Made by a program: the position numbers and the translations under genes | DNA from: Sulfurivirga sp964427185 | Lineage (GTDB): Bacteria > Pseudomonadota > Gammaproteobacteria > Thiomicrospirales > Thiomicrospiraceae | Direction of reading: 5' to 3' | Length of the DNA: 53,150 nucleotides | NCBI GenBank assembly: GCA_964427185.1 | Contig: CAYRSN010000006.1 | Span: 1 to 53,150, forward strand | The notes under the pieces: model-generated | Told to the model about the DNA's origin: nothing | Databases searched by the model: none | What the model saw: only the letters and a program-made list of their open reading frames with translations | Part shown: one piece after another, positions 43,576-49,706 of the stretch | Position numbering within the stretch: position 1 is the first letter of the stretch | How the letters are laid out: every line of letters begins with the position of its first letter

Positions 43576-43848
43576 GTGAAGATTTTTAAAGTCGACAAAA
43601 CCCTGGTTTCTACAAGCCGTATATCGATGATGGAGTATAAGCCCCTGTTGGTTGTAAGAGACAAAGAGGGGGGGACGCCACAGGTAGCAGTGGATCCAAT
43701 TGGTTGTAAGCCTGGAGACTGGGTTTTGTGTGTGGGAAGCTCTGCAGCACGGGATGCTGTAGGTGTTAAAGGCTACCCGAGTGATCTGACCATTGTAGGA
43801 ATTATTGATAATTGGGAAGGACCTGAAAGTGGAAATTCATCAAGTTAG
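43576..43848 (+). CDS. csoS4A: Carboxysome pentameric vertex protein CsoS4A
   Basis: 90 residues from GTG 43576, with GGAG upstream. CcmL/EutN family: MKIFKVDKTLVSTSRI at the start, VAVDPIGCKPGDWVLCVGSSAARDA in the middle and IVGIIDNWE at the end. Pentamers close the twelve vertices of the shell. csoS4B starts inside its 3' end. Confidence 0.96.
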   Translation: MKIFKVDKTLVSTSRISMMEYKPLLVVRDKEGGTPQVAVDPIGCKPGDWVLCVGSSAARDAVGVKGYPSDLTIVGIIDNWEGPESGNSSS

Positions 43849-44083
43849 AAGTCCGCTCGTTTTAACGAGCCGCTTAGATGGCTTGGGGCATTTACCACTG
43901 AAGGTATTAAAAAGTATTTCAACGGGTTCCATTCTTGTGGCAATGGATCCTTTAAATACCAAACCGGGTGATTGGGTATTTACGATTGCTAATTCGGCGG
44001 CACGTGCTGCTGCCGGGGATACCAAGTTATTAACTGATTTGACCATAAGTGGCATTATCGATAACTGGGAACCTGAAGATTAG
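43829..44083 (+). CDS. csoS4B: Carboxysome pentameric vertex protein CsoS4B
   Basis: 84 residues from GTG 43829; GGAAGG (43815-43820) is at good spacing. The frame also opens upstream at ATG 43805, but that part only overlaps csoS4A and is unlike the family. The body has VEIHQVRSPLVLTSR, VAMDPLNTKPGDWVFTIANSAARAA and ISGIIDNWEPED. It overlaps csoS4A by 20 bases, so the two pentamers are translationally coupled. Confidence 0.95.
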   Translation: MEIHQVRSPLVLTSRLDGLGHLPLKVLKSISTGSILVAMDPLNTKPGDWVFTIANSAARAAAGDTKLLTDLTISGIIDNWEPED

Positions 44084-44128
44084 CAATCTGAGTTTCAGAA
44101 TTAAATAGCAAACTAAAGGAGAAGGCAT

Positions 44129-44419
44129 ATGAGCACTGAATACGGTATTGCACTGGGAATGATTGAGACGCGTGGACTGGTGCCTGCGATTGAGGCGGCG
44201 GACGCGATGACTAAGGCAGCGGAAGTACGTTTGGTAAGCCGTGAGTTTGTAGGCGGTGGTTATGTAACCGTTATGGTTCGCGGTGAGACAGGTGCTGTGA
44301 ACGCGGCGGTTCGCGCGGGTGCGGATGCTTGTGAGCGTGTAGGTGACGGTCTGGTTGCAGCGCACATCATTGCACGCCCTCACAGAGAAGTTGAGCCAGT
44401 TTTGACTGCTGAGAAGTAA
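44129..44419 (+). CDS. csoS1A: Carboxysome hexameric shell protein CsoS1 (copy 1)
   Basis: 96 residues of the single-BMC-domain family: EYGIALGMIETRGLVPAIEAADAM, VRLVSREFVGGGYVTVMVRGETGAVNAAVRAG and VAAHIIARPHREVEPVL. The REFVGGGY stretch holds the FxGGG-type pore motif typical of CsoS1. Hexamers tile the facets of the shell. AAAGGAGAAGG precedes the start. The assignment among paralogues A, B and C is nominal. Confidence 0.95.
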   Translation: MSTEYGIALGMIETRGLVPAIEAADAMTKAAEVRLVSREFVGGGYVTVMVRGETGAVNAAVRAGADACERVGDGLVAAHIIARPHREVEPVLTAEK

Positions 44420-44459
44420 TTTAATTTATCATTTAGTCTGATTAAGGAGTAAGAGCATT

Positions 44460-44708
44460 ATGAGCACTGAATACGGTATTGCACTGGGAATGATTGAGAC
44501 GCGTGGACTGGTGNNNNNNNNNNNNNNNNNNNNNNNNNNNNNNNNNNNNNNNNNNNNNNNNNNNNNNNNNNNNNNNNNNNNNNNNNNNNNNNNNNNNNNN
44601 NNNNNNNNNNNNNACGGTCTGGTTGCAGCGCACATCATTGCACGCCCTCACAGAGAAGTTGAGCCAGTGTTAACGATGAACACTGACAAAAATCCAAGCC
44701 GCAGTTAA
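44460..44708 (+). CDS. csoS1B: Carboxysome shell protein CsoS1 (copy 2, interrupted by an assembly gap)
   Basis: The first 54 bases are identical to copy 1, and about 55 bases after the gap (44614 onwards) are also identical, before the 3' end diverges to VLTMNTDKNPSRS. The 100 Ns stand for 163 bases if the copy has the same internal length; since 100 and 163 both leave remainder 1 on division by 3, the frame is preserved by chance. The real protein would have about 103 residues, slightly longer than copy 1. The gap most likely arose because the tandem copies are nearly identical. Function as for copy 1. Confidence 0.85.
   Translation: MSTEYGIALGMIETRGLVXXXXXXXXXXXXXXXXXXXXXXXXXXXXXXXXXXGLVAAHIIARPHREVEPVLTMNTDKNPSRS
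44514..44613. other. Assembly gap of 100 N inside csoS1 copy 2
   Basis: Exactly 100 N, a placeholder length. Comparison with copy 1 (44183-44345) predicts 163 missing bases. More than one csoS1 copy could have been collapsed here. Confidence 0.97.
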
Positions 44709-44719
44709 GCAAAATAGAA

Positions 44720-44741
44720 GAGGGTTAATTTTTTAACCCTC
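44720..44741 (+). promoter_or_regulatory. Strong intra-operon hairpin between csoS1 copy 2 and the ferritin-like gene
   Basis: GAGGGTTAA (44720-44728), loop TTTT, TTAACCCTC (44733-44741). There is no T-run after it, so it is not a simple terminator. It could protect upstream shell mRNA or lower expression of the following genes. Confidence 0.6.
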
Positions 44742-44764
44742 AACCATTAGCAATAGGAGTCAAG

Positions 44765-45319
44765 ATGCGTTCTTCCCGAAGCATAAGAAGAATGCCTGGT
44801 TCTGTAATGCCAGGAGCTGGTGCCTATGCACAGGTGCCTCAGGTACAAGTGGATGCTGGGAACAGTAAGGTACTTGGCTATTTAGGCAGAGCACTTAGTC
44901 TGGAGCTGTCGGCTGGACAGCACTACCTTGCACAGGCATCTTTGGCAAAGTACCGCCAAGAAAGCTATTACGCCGAAAACTTTATTAACTTGGCAAATGA
45001 AGAGTTTCAGCATGCCAATTTGATTATTGACCGTATTGTCGCGCACGGTGCATTGCCTGCAGGCAGTGTCTTAAGCCCGGCTGGACCGGCAAACAATATT
45101 GTTGAGGCAATACGTGGCTGTGAAGAAAGAGAGTTGATCTTGATTCAGCTGTATACGGAAGCGACGCAGTATTGCGCAAGCTTTAATGCACAGCAGGATT
45201 TATTACTGTTTGAAAAACTGTTGGATGAAGAAAGAAAACAGTTGTTAAAAGTTCAGCGTTGGCTTGATGAGTATTTGCAGTCGATCGCAATCCATCAGCA
45301 GCAGGCAAGGAGCTTTTGA
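44765..45319 (+). CDS. Ferritin-like (bacterioferritin-type) carboxysome-operon protein
   Basis: 184 residues: an N-terminal basic stretch of about 32 residues (RSSRSIRRMPG), then a four-helix ferritin-like domain (LGRALSLELSAGQHYLAQ; NEEFQHANLIIDRI; CEERELILIQLYTEA; LLDEERKQLLKVQRW). The first helix pair keeps E-x-x-H (EFQH); in the second the usual His is Lys (EERK), so a normal di-iron site is doubtful. A bacterioferritin-like gene at this position is known in other proteobacterial cso operons, with no settled role. Its TGA overlaps the acRAF ATG. Confidence 0.85.
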   Translation: MRSSRSIRRMPGSVMPGAGAYAQVPQVQVDAGNSKVLGYLGRALSLELSAGQHYLAQASLAKYRQESYYAENFINLANEEFQHANLIIDRIVAHGALPAGSVLSPAGPANNIVEAIRGCEERELILIQLYTEATQYCASFNAQQDLLLFEKLLDEERKQLLKVQRWLDEYLQSIAIHQQQARSF

Positions 45320-45582
45320 TGAGTGATGATCGCTGGAGCATTAGAACACAGCCGCCCAGCATGGAAGCCAGGTTTGAGTTCGAAGACTTTAAAACACTTC
45401 GGGCATTTTTAGATGATCTGGCGGAAATAACTGAGCGTTATAACCATCACCCTAACATTAGTTTTGGCAGAACGCATGTTTCGGTGATTATTTATGCTCA
45501 GGGTGATGAGCTGCAGGACGTTGACTATGCTTTGGCAAAAAGCATAGATGAAGCTTACCAACGTTATTTGGATCGTTCTTAA
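45319..45582 (+). CDS. acRAF, pterin-carbinolamine-dehydratase-like Rubisco assembly factor
   Basis: 87 residues from ATG 45319 (AAGGAG upstream). PCD-like fold: EARFEFEDFKTLRAFLDDLAEITERYNHHPNISFG, then HVSVIIYAQGDE and ALAKSIDEAYQRYL. The HHP of dehydratases is kept, but the residues after it (NISF in place of the usual xW) differ, as in the acRAF group encoded in cso operons, which assist form IA Rubisco folding or assembly rather than pterin metabolism. It is coupled to the ferritin-like gene. Confidence 0.85.
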   Translation: MSDDRWSIRTQPPSMEARFEFEDFKTLRAFLDDLAEITERYNHHPNISFGRTHVSVIIYAQGDELQDVDYALAKSIDEAYQRYLDRS

Positions 45583-45595
45583 AGGGGGAACTGCT

Positions 45596-45877
45596 ATGCC
45601 TGCTAATAACGCAACTAAGTCCAATACCCAAAAAAAGGTAGCGGCTAAGACAATCTCTAAGTCGGCTACTCAGAAGGCAGCAGCACCACAAGCACAGGCT
45701 AAACGTGCTTCAGAAGCGCCTGCTAAAAAAGCAGCTGCAAACAAAAGCGCTCAAACAAGCCAGACGGCGAGTGCACCATCAGCCAGCCAAACGCAACAGC
45801 GTAACAAAAAACCTGAACAGGCGCATATTGCGGATCAGGTAAAAGCCTTGCCCCGTAGAAGGGTTTGGCCTGACTAA
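45596..45877 (+). CDS. Disordered Lys/Ala-rich protein, candidate orphan McdB-like carboxysome positioning factor
   Basis: 93 residues from ATG 45596 (AAAGGGGGAA upstream); an in-frame ATG at 45548 lies inside acRAF and is not used. Composition is almost entirely K, A, S, T, Q and N, with no hydrophobic core, so it is probably disordered. The only ordered-looking feature is the C-terminal end HIADQVKALPRRRVWPD, containing the single Trp. Alpha-type McdB proteins are small, disordered, cso-linked and carry a conserved C-terminal Trp. No ParA-type McdA is adjacent or in the window. An alternative is a nucleoid-binding, histone-H1-like protein. Confidence 0.6.
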   Translation: MPANNATKSNTQKKVAAKTISKSATQKAAAPQAQAKRASEAPAKKAAANKSAQTSQTASAPSASQTQQRNKKPEQAHIADQVKALPRRRVWPD

Positions 45878-45906
45878 ACATAGCGCTTTTAGAACGGCTC
45901 TTTTTT

Positions 45907-45936
45907 AACCCATCTAGTTTATAGATGGGTTTGTTT
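45907..45936 (+). terminator. Intrinsic terminator at the end of the cso operon
   Basis: AACCCATCTA (45907-45916), loop of 5, TAGATGGGTT (45922-45931), then TGTTTT. The stretch 45878-46100 has no gene; besides this it holds a weaker hairpin at 45957-45985. Confidence 0.8.
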
Positions 45937-45956
45937 TAAAAGAGTGTTTGATAGCT

Positions 45957-45985
45957 AAATAAAGGTTCGGTGTTAGCCTTTATTT
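45957..45985. repeat. AT-rich hairpin before rdgB
   Basis: AAATAAAGG (45957-45965) pairs with CCTTTATTT (45977-45985) over an 11-base loop, 115 bases upstream of rdgB. A back-up terminator or a leader element; I cannot tell which. Confidence 0.45.
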
Positions 45986-46100
45986 GAGCGTCTTTAGATG
46001 TGTATTTCAGCCAGAGGCATGCTGTGTTGCAGAGCGCGTTAGCGCCTGTCTTTTGTCGCTCATATTTTCCATCACTGGTGGTGTCTTGAAAGGAAGCTTT

Positions 46101-46745
46101 ATGCCTGAAAAAAACAGGTGTTCGTTCGGTGGAAAGCCAACACTTATGGTGGTGGCGACGAATAACCGACACAAATTAGCGGAGTTGATTCCGATTATTG
46201 AGTCGGAGGGGTTTGCGTGTAAGCCTCAGACAGCTTTTTTTCAAGGCAGTGCTGAAGAAGATGGTAAAAGCTTTATCGAAAATGCGCTAAAAAAAGCACG
46301 TTTTGCCAGTGCGCGTACTGGTCTACCGGCGATTGCGGATGACTCGGGGCTGGAAGTTGAAGCGCTTGGATGCAAGCCAGGGATTTATTCGGCACGCTTT
46401 GCCGGCTCGAATGCAACGGAAGAAGAAAATCTTGAAAAACTTTTGGCAGAGCTGGCGGGGCTGCCTTATCCTCAGCGCAAAGCGCGTTATAGCTGTGCGG
46501 TGGTGTATGTTTCCCATGCCGAAGATGCTACACCCTTAGTAGGCATTGGGCACTGGTATGGAGAAATTTTGATGCAGCGAAGAACTGGGCACGGTATTGG
46601 TTATGATGATGTGATGTGGATTCCAGAGTTGGTAAAAGCAGCATCTGAGGTGCCGCTGGAAGTTAAAAATAAAATCAGCCACAGGGCGCAGGCAGTGCGC
46701 GCAGTGTTAAGCCAGTTAAAACAACAGGGGCATGGTCGATTATGA
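46101..46745 (+). CDS. rdgB: RdgB/HAM1-family dITP/XTP pyrophosphatase, carboxysome-linked
   Basis: 214 residues from ATG 46101 (AAAGGAAG upstream). Family motifs: VVATNNRHKLAEL (T/S-x-N-x2-K), SFIENALKKAR, AIADDSGLEVEALG (catalytic Asp) and ISHRAQAV (His-Arg). The usual FGYDPIF is IGYDDVMW, with the Pro replaced by Asp. The family removes deaminated purine nucleotides. A HAM1 gene beside carboxysome genes is also seen in marine alpha-cyanobacteria. Here its stop overlaps the csoS1D start by 4 bases. Confidence 0.92.
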   Translation: MPEKNRCSFGGKPTLMVVATNNRHKLAELIPIIESEGFACKPQTAFFQGSAEEDGKSFIENALKKARFASARTGLPAIADDSGLEVEALGCKPGIYSARFAGSNATEEENLEKLLAELAGLPYPQRKARYSCAVVYVSHAEDATPLVGIGHWYGEILMQRRTGHGIGYDDVMWIPELVKAASEVPLEVKNKISHRAQAVRAVLSQLKQQGHGRL

Positions 46746-47377
46746 TAGAGCTGAGAGCATATGTTTTTTTGGACTCATTACAGCCTCAGCTGGCTTCTTA
46801 CATGGCAACAGCTTCTTTTGGCTTTTTGCCGGTACCGGGAGACTCTTCTTTATGGATTGAGGTTGCACCGGGAATGGCGGTACATCGTATATCGGATATT
46901 GCGCTAAAAGCTTCCAATGTTCGTTTGGGGCAGCAGATTGTTGAGCGCGCTTATGGCTCTATGGTGGTGCATCACCGTGATCAGAGTGATGTTTTGGAAG
47001 CCGGTCAGATGATTCTTCGCCACTTGAATGCACAGGAGTATGACCGCCATGAGTGTGTGATCATGTGGAGCGAGATTATTCGGGGAGTGACAGCCGACCA
47101 TGCCACTCTGATCAATAGAGACAACCGTAAAGGATCGATGATCTTGCCGGGTCAGAGCATGTTTATTATGGAAACAGAGCCGGCCGGCTATATTATTTTG
47201 GCGGCAAATGAAGCCGAAAAAGCTGCGAACGTAACTTTGGTGGAAGCAAGAGCAGTCGGGGCTTATGGGCGCCTTTTAATGTGTGGTAAAGAGTCGGATA
47301 TCAATGAGGCAGCCAGAGCGGCTCAAGCTGCTTTGGCGCGCCTGCCTTGTAGAGCTTCCCGCATGAATGGTAGATAG
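46742..47377 (+). CDS. csoS1D: Tandem-BMC carboxysome shell protein CsoS1D
   Basis: 211 residues, the typical CsoS1D length, with two BMC-like halves: the first about 1-100 (LRAYVFLDSLQPQLASYMATASFGFLPVPGD... GSMVVHHRDQSDVLEAG), the second about 105-205 (HECVIMWSEIIRGVTADHATLINRDNRKGSMILPG... NVTLVEARAVGAYGRLLMCG). CsoS1D forms double-stacked trimers with a large gated pore for metabolites such as RuBP. The ATGA overlap with rdgB indicates translational coupling. Confidence 0.95.
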   Translation: MIELRAYVFLDSLQPQLASYMATASFGFLPVPGDSSLWIEVAPGMAVHRISDIALKASNVRLGQQIVERAYGSMVVHHRDQSDVLEAGQMILRHLNAQEYDRHECVIMWSEIIRGVTADHATLINRDNRKGSMILPGQSMFIMETEPAGYIILAANEAEKAANVTLVEARAVGAYGRLLMCGKESDINEAARAAQAALARLPCRASRMNGR

Positions 47378-47404
47378 TTTATTAAAGTCAGATTGAGTGA
47401 TTGT

Positions 47405-47436
47405 AAATAGGCATAATTTAAATGTGCCTATTTGTT
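47405..47436 (+). terminator. Likely terminator after csoS1D
   Basis: AAATAGGCA (47405-47413) pairs with TGCCTATTT (47425-47433) over an 11-base loop, followed by GTTT. A moderate terminator; the gene-free stretch 47378-47575 holds this and a dyad at 47477-47501. Confidence 0.55.
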
Positions 47437-47476
47437 TATGAAATAGCCTGCTTTTATAGGCTGTAGTCTATGCTCT

Positions 47477-47501
47477 GCATTGGTAAATATGATATCAATG
47501 C
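47477..47501 (+). promoter_or_regulatory. Dyad upstream of sbtA, LysR-type operator candidate
   Basis: GCATTG (47477-47482) N13 CAATGC (47496-47501), with GATATC inside, about 75 bases upstream of sbtA. The spacing resembles LysR-family sites, so CbbR or a CcmR-like regulator could act here. Inference from symmetry only. Confidence 0.4.
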
Positions 47502-47575
47502 GCAAGCGTTTTCTGTATCATCCATCTAAATGAGTCCGTAGACTTATCCAATTACATAACAGGGATGATTGCTAT

Positions 47576-48526
47576 ATGTCATTAGATCCAGTTGTTCTGT
47601 TTTTTATGCTTGGTTTGGCGGCCGGGTTGATGCGTGCAGAGATGCGTCTTCCCAAGTCCATTTACGAGTTCTTAAGCGTTATCTTATTGATTGCAATTGG
47701 TTTAAAAGGCGGGGTGGAGCTTTCCAAACAGAATTTTGGAGAGCTGTTGCCAGATATCGGTGCTGTATTGGCCATGGGATTTGTGTTGCCTTTATTTGCA
47801 TTCGGCATTCTGTACTACATTGGTCGTTTTAAGAAAGTAGATGCGGCTTCCATTGCGGCACACTACGGTTCTGTAAGTGTGGGCACCTATGCGGTGGCGG
47901 TAAGTTACTTAGTGGCGCAGCAGATTTCGTTTGAAGAGTATATGCCCTTGCTCCTGGTAGTGCTTGAAGTGCCGGCGATTATTGTAGGGATTATGTTGGC
48001 AAGAGGGATCACAAAAGATACCAAGTGGGGGCAACTGGCTCATGAAGTATTCCTGGGTAAAAGTATCGTCTTGTTGCTGGGCGCGCTTTTAATTGGCTGG
48101 GCAGTGGGCGAAGAAGGGGTGGAACCTATTGCAGGCTTGTTCTTTGATCCGTTCAAAGGCGTGTTGGCCTTATTCCTGTTGGAGATGGGGTTGATTACCG
48201 CCAGCCAGTTTAGTACGTTGCGTCATTACGGGTTGTTTTTGTTGGGTTTCGGTATTTTATTCCCGGTGTTTGCCGCCACAATTGGTATTATCTTGGGCAG
48301 TATGCTTGATCTATCCCTGGGGGGGGCCGTATTGCTTGCAACCTTGGCAGCCAGTGCCTCTTATATTGCGGTGCCGGCAGCTGTGAGAATCGCATTACCG
48401 GAAGCGAATCCCACACTGTCGCTTACGGCATCTTTAGGAATTACCTTTCCATTTAACATTATGATAGGCATTTCCTTGTATCATATGATCGCAGAGTATT
48501 ATTACAGTATTGGGGTAGGAGCCTAA
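47576..48526 (+). CDS. sbtA: Sodium-dependent bicarbonate transporter SbtA
   Basis: 316 residues with about ten transmembrane segments in two inverted halves, as in the SbtA family. Recognisable pieces: GLAAGLMRAEMRLPKSIYEFLSVILLIAIGLKGGVELS, AAHYGSVSVGTYAVAVSYL in the core, LFFDPFKGVLALFLLEMGLI in the second half, and AASASYIAVPAAVRIALPEANPTLS near the end. It imports HCO3- with Na+ at the inner membrane and would feed the carboxysome. Four bases separate it from sbtB, the usual partner. Confidence 0.95.
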   Translation: MSLDPVVLFFMLGLAAGLMRAEMRLPKSIYEFLSVILLIAIGLKGGVELSKQNFGELLPDIGAVLAMGFVLPLFAFGILYYIGRFKKVDAASIAAHYGSVSVGTYAVAVSYLVAQQISFEEYMPLLLVVLEVPAIIVGIMLARGITKDTKWGQLAHEVFLGKSIVLLLGALLIGWAVGEEGVEPIAGLFFDPFKGVLALFLLEMGLITASQFSTLRHYGLFLLGFGILFPVFAATIGIILGSMLDLSLGGAVLLATLAASASYIAVPAAVRIALPEANPTLSLTASLGITFPFNIMIGISLYHMIAEYYYSIGVGA

Positions 48527-48530
48527 GAAA

Positions 48531-48833
48531 ATGCTGACATATGAAATGAAAATGATAACGATCATAACGGAATCTGTGCTTGAGCATGGCCTGTTGGAAG
48601 ATATTGAAAAGCTGGGGGCGAAAGGCTATACCGTTATGAATGTTAGAGGCAAAGGTCGCCATGGTGTGCGCCATGGCGACTGGTCGGGAGATAGTAACAT
48701 TCAGGTGGAAGTGGTTTGTGAATCTGAGACAGCTGAGAAAATTGCTGAGCACTTGCAAAAAAACTATTACAAAGATTATGCGATGAAAGTATTTATCAGT
48801 GATGTTAAAGTCTTGCGCTCTGATGGCTTCTAA
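48531..48833 (+). CDS. sbtB: SbtB, PII-like regulator of SbtA
   Basis: 100 residues with the PII ferredoxin-like fold. The T-loop region GAKGYTVMNVRGKGRHGVRHGDWSG matches SbtB proteins. The cyanobacterial C-terminal R-loop CGPEGC, which confers redox-controlled ATP diphosphohydrolase activity, is missing: the protein ends VLRSDGF. So adenylyl-nucleotide binding is probable but redox switching is not. GGAG is 9 bases upstream of ATG 48531. Confidence 0.9.
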   Translation: MLTYEMKMITIITESVLEHGLLEDIEKLGAKGYTVMNVRGKGRHGVRHGDWSGDSNIQVEVVCESETAEKIAEHLQKNYYKDYAMKVFISDVKVLRSDGF

Positions 48834-48893
48834 AGCACTTGATGGTTGATACTTTGACGTATTTATCATGTTTGTAATCATCTTAAGGCCATT

Positions 48894-49211
48894 ATGAAAC
48901 CACAACAACACCGCGTTTATCCCGGCTATGATGCCGATCCCAACTACGGGATGAGTCAGGAAGCGAAGCTGATTCGAGATGCTTGGGCATTTGGCCTGTT
49001 GCCTGAAACGGAAAAATGTGAAGGCTGGCGTGCCGATCAGTTTGAGCGTCTATGGGAGCAAGTGGACGCTGTTTGGGAAAAGGCCGATTTTCGTGTCGCC
49101 AAGCTTCCGCCTGAGATTCAGGAAAAATATATGGCACTGCAGCTTGAGGCTTTAAAAAACGCAAAAGCACAAGGCTGGGAGCCTGAGGCATTGTTGGCAA
49201 ATGACGACTGA
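48894..49211 (+). CDS. Hypothetical protein, 105 residues
   Basis: A soluble, acidic, helix-rich protein with Trp-rich stretches (RDAWAFGLLPETEKCEGWRADQFERLWEQVDAVWEKADF) and an N-terminal Tyr/Pro-rich piece (HRVYPGYDADPNYGMS). No family is recognised. It lies 60 bases after sbtB with AAGG upstream and 26 bases before the next small gene, so it may belong to the sbtAB transcript, but no shared function is evident. Confidence 0.65.
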   Translation: MKPQQHRVYPGYDADPNYGMSQEAKLIRDAWAFGLLPETEKCEGWRADQFERLWEQVDAVWEKADFRVAKLPPEIQEKYMALQLEALKNAKAQGWEPEALLANDD

Positions 49212-49237
49212 GATGGTTTATCAGGAGCGCTAAATAG

Positions 49238-49519
49238 ATGTGTCAGGCAATGCAGTTATTTGTATTACTGGTTTTAGGCGTGTTGTTGGCGGACAAACTG
49301 GATCATGCTGCATTTGCTATTCAAACAGGCTCTGAAGTGATGGTGATTGCTCAAGGCATGGAACTCCTCACTGAGTTATGGATGTTGCCTTTAATGGGGT
49401 TTGTATTTGCCATGTTTTTGGCGGGTCTGTTTAACAAGCTGACAGGGAAAAGCAGCTGTTGTAGTAGCGGTGCCTGTGAGGTATCGATCACCCATGAAAA
49501 GGGTGACAAATCATCTTAA
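49238..49519 (+). CDS. Small membrane protein with Cys-rich cytoplasmic tail
   Basis: 93 residues from ATG 49238 (AGGAG upstream). Two hydrophobic segments (about 5-20 and 46-66) are followed by a short tail containing SCCSSGAC, three Cys in a cluster that could bind metal or be redox-active. No known family is recognised. It follows the 105-residue gene by 26 bases and precedes the tRNA-Met promoter. Confidence 0.62.
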   Translation: MCQAMQLFVLLVLGVLLADKLDHAAFAIQTGSEVMVIAQGMELLTELWMLPLMGFVFAMFLAGLFNKLTGKSSCCSSGACEVSITHEKGDKSS

Positions 49520-49535
49520 AAGTGTAAAAATCGAC

Positions 49536-49563
49536 TTGATTTTTGTCGCAAACATCCTAAAAT
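49536..49563 (+). promoter_or_regulatory. tRNA-Met promoter
   Basis: TTGATT (49536-49541) and TAAAAT (49558-49563) with a 16-base spacer, ending 13 bases before the tRNA 5' end. Confidence 0.6.
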
Positions 49564-49576
49564 ACGCACATCTTTT

Positions 49577-49653
49577 GGCTGCATAGCTCAGTTGGTCAGA
49601 GCACATCACTCATAATGATGGGGTCCCTGGTTCAAATCCAGGTGCAGCCACCA
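49577..49653 (+). tRNA. tRNA-Met (CAT), elongator type
   Basis: 77 bases including the encoded CCA. Acceptor stem GGCTGCA pairs with TGCAGCC; D arm GCTC...GAGC; anticodon stem CATCA/TGATG with loop CTCATAA, anticodon CAT; T arm CCTGG-TTCAAAT-CCAGG. The first pair is G-C, unlike initiator tRNA, and the sequence closely follows E. coli elongator tRNA-Met. tRNA-Ile with a modified CAT is the alternative but less likely on sequence. Confidence 0.93.
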
Positions 49654-49663
49654 TATTTAGAAG

Positions 49664-49695
49664 CCCCTTGCTGCTGCAAGGGGTTTTTTTGTTTT
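49664..49695 (+). terminator. Intrinsic terminator after tRNA-Met
   Basis: CCCCTTGC (49664-49671), loop TGCT, GCAAGGGG (49676-49683), then a T7 run and GTTTT. Ends the tRNA transcript 11 bases before the glycosyltransferase gene. Confidence 0.9.
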
Positions 49696-49706
49696 AAAAT
49701 GCCCGC

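Noticed and set aside
46287..46293. A_AAA_AAA heptamer in rdgB
   Set aside because: It arises simply from Leu-Lys-Lys codons, the -1 frame stays open for a long way, and it shows how often this heptamer occurs by chance.
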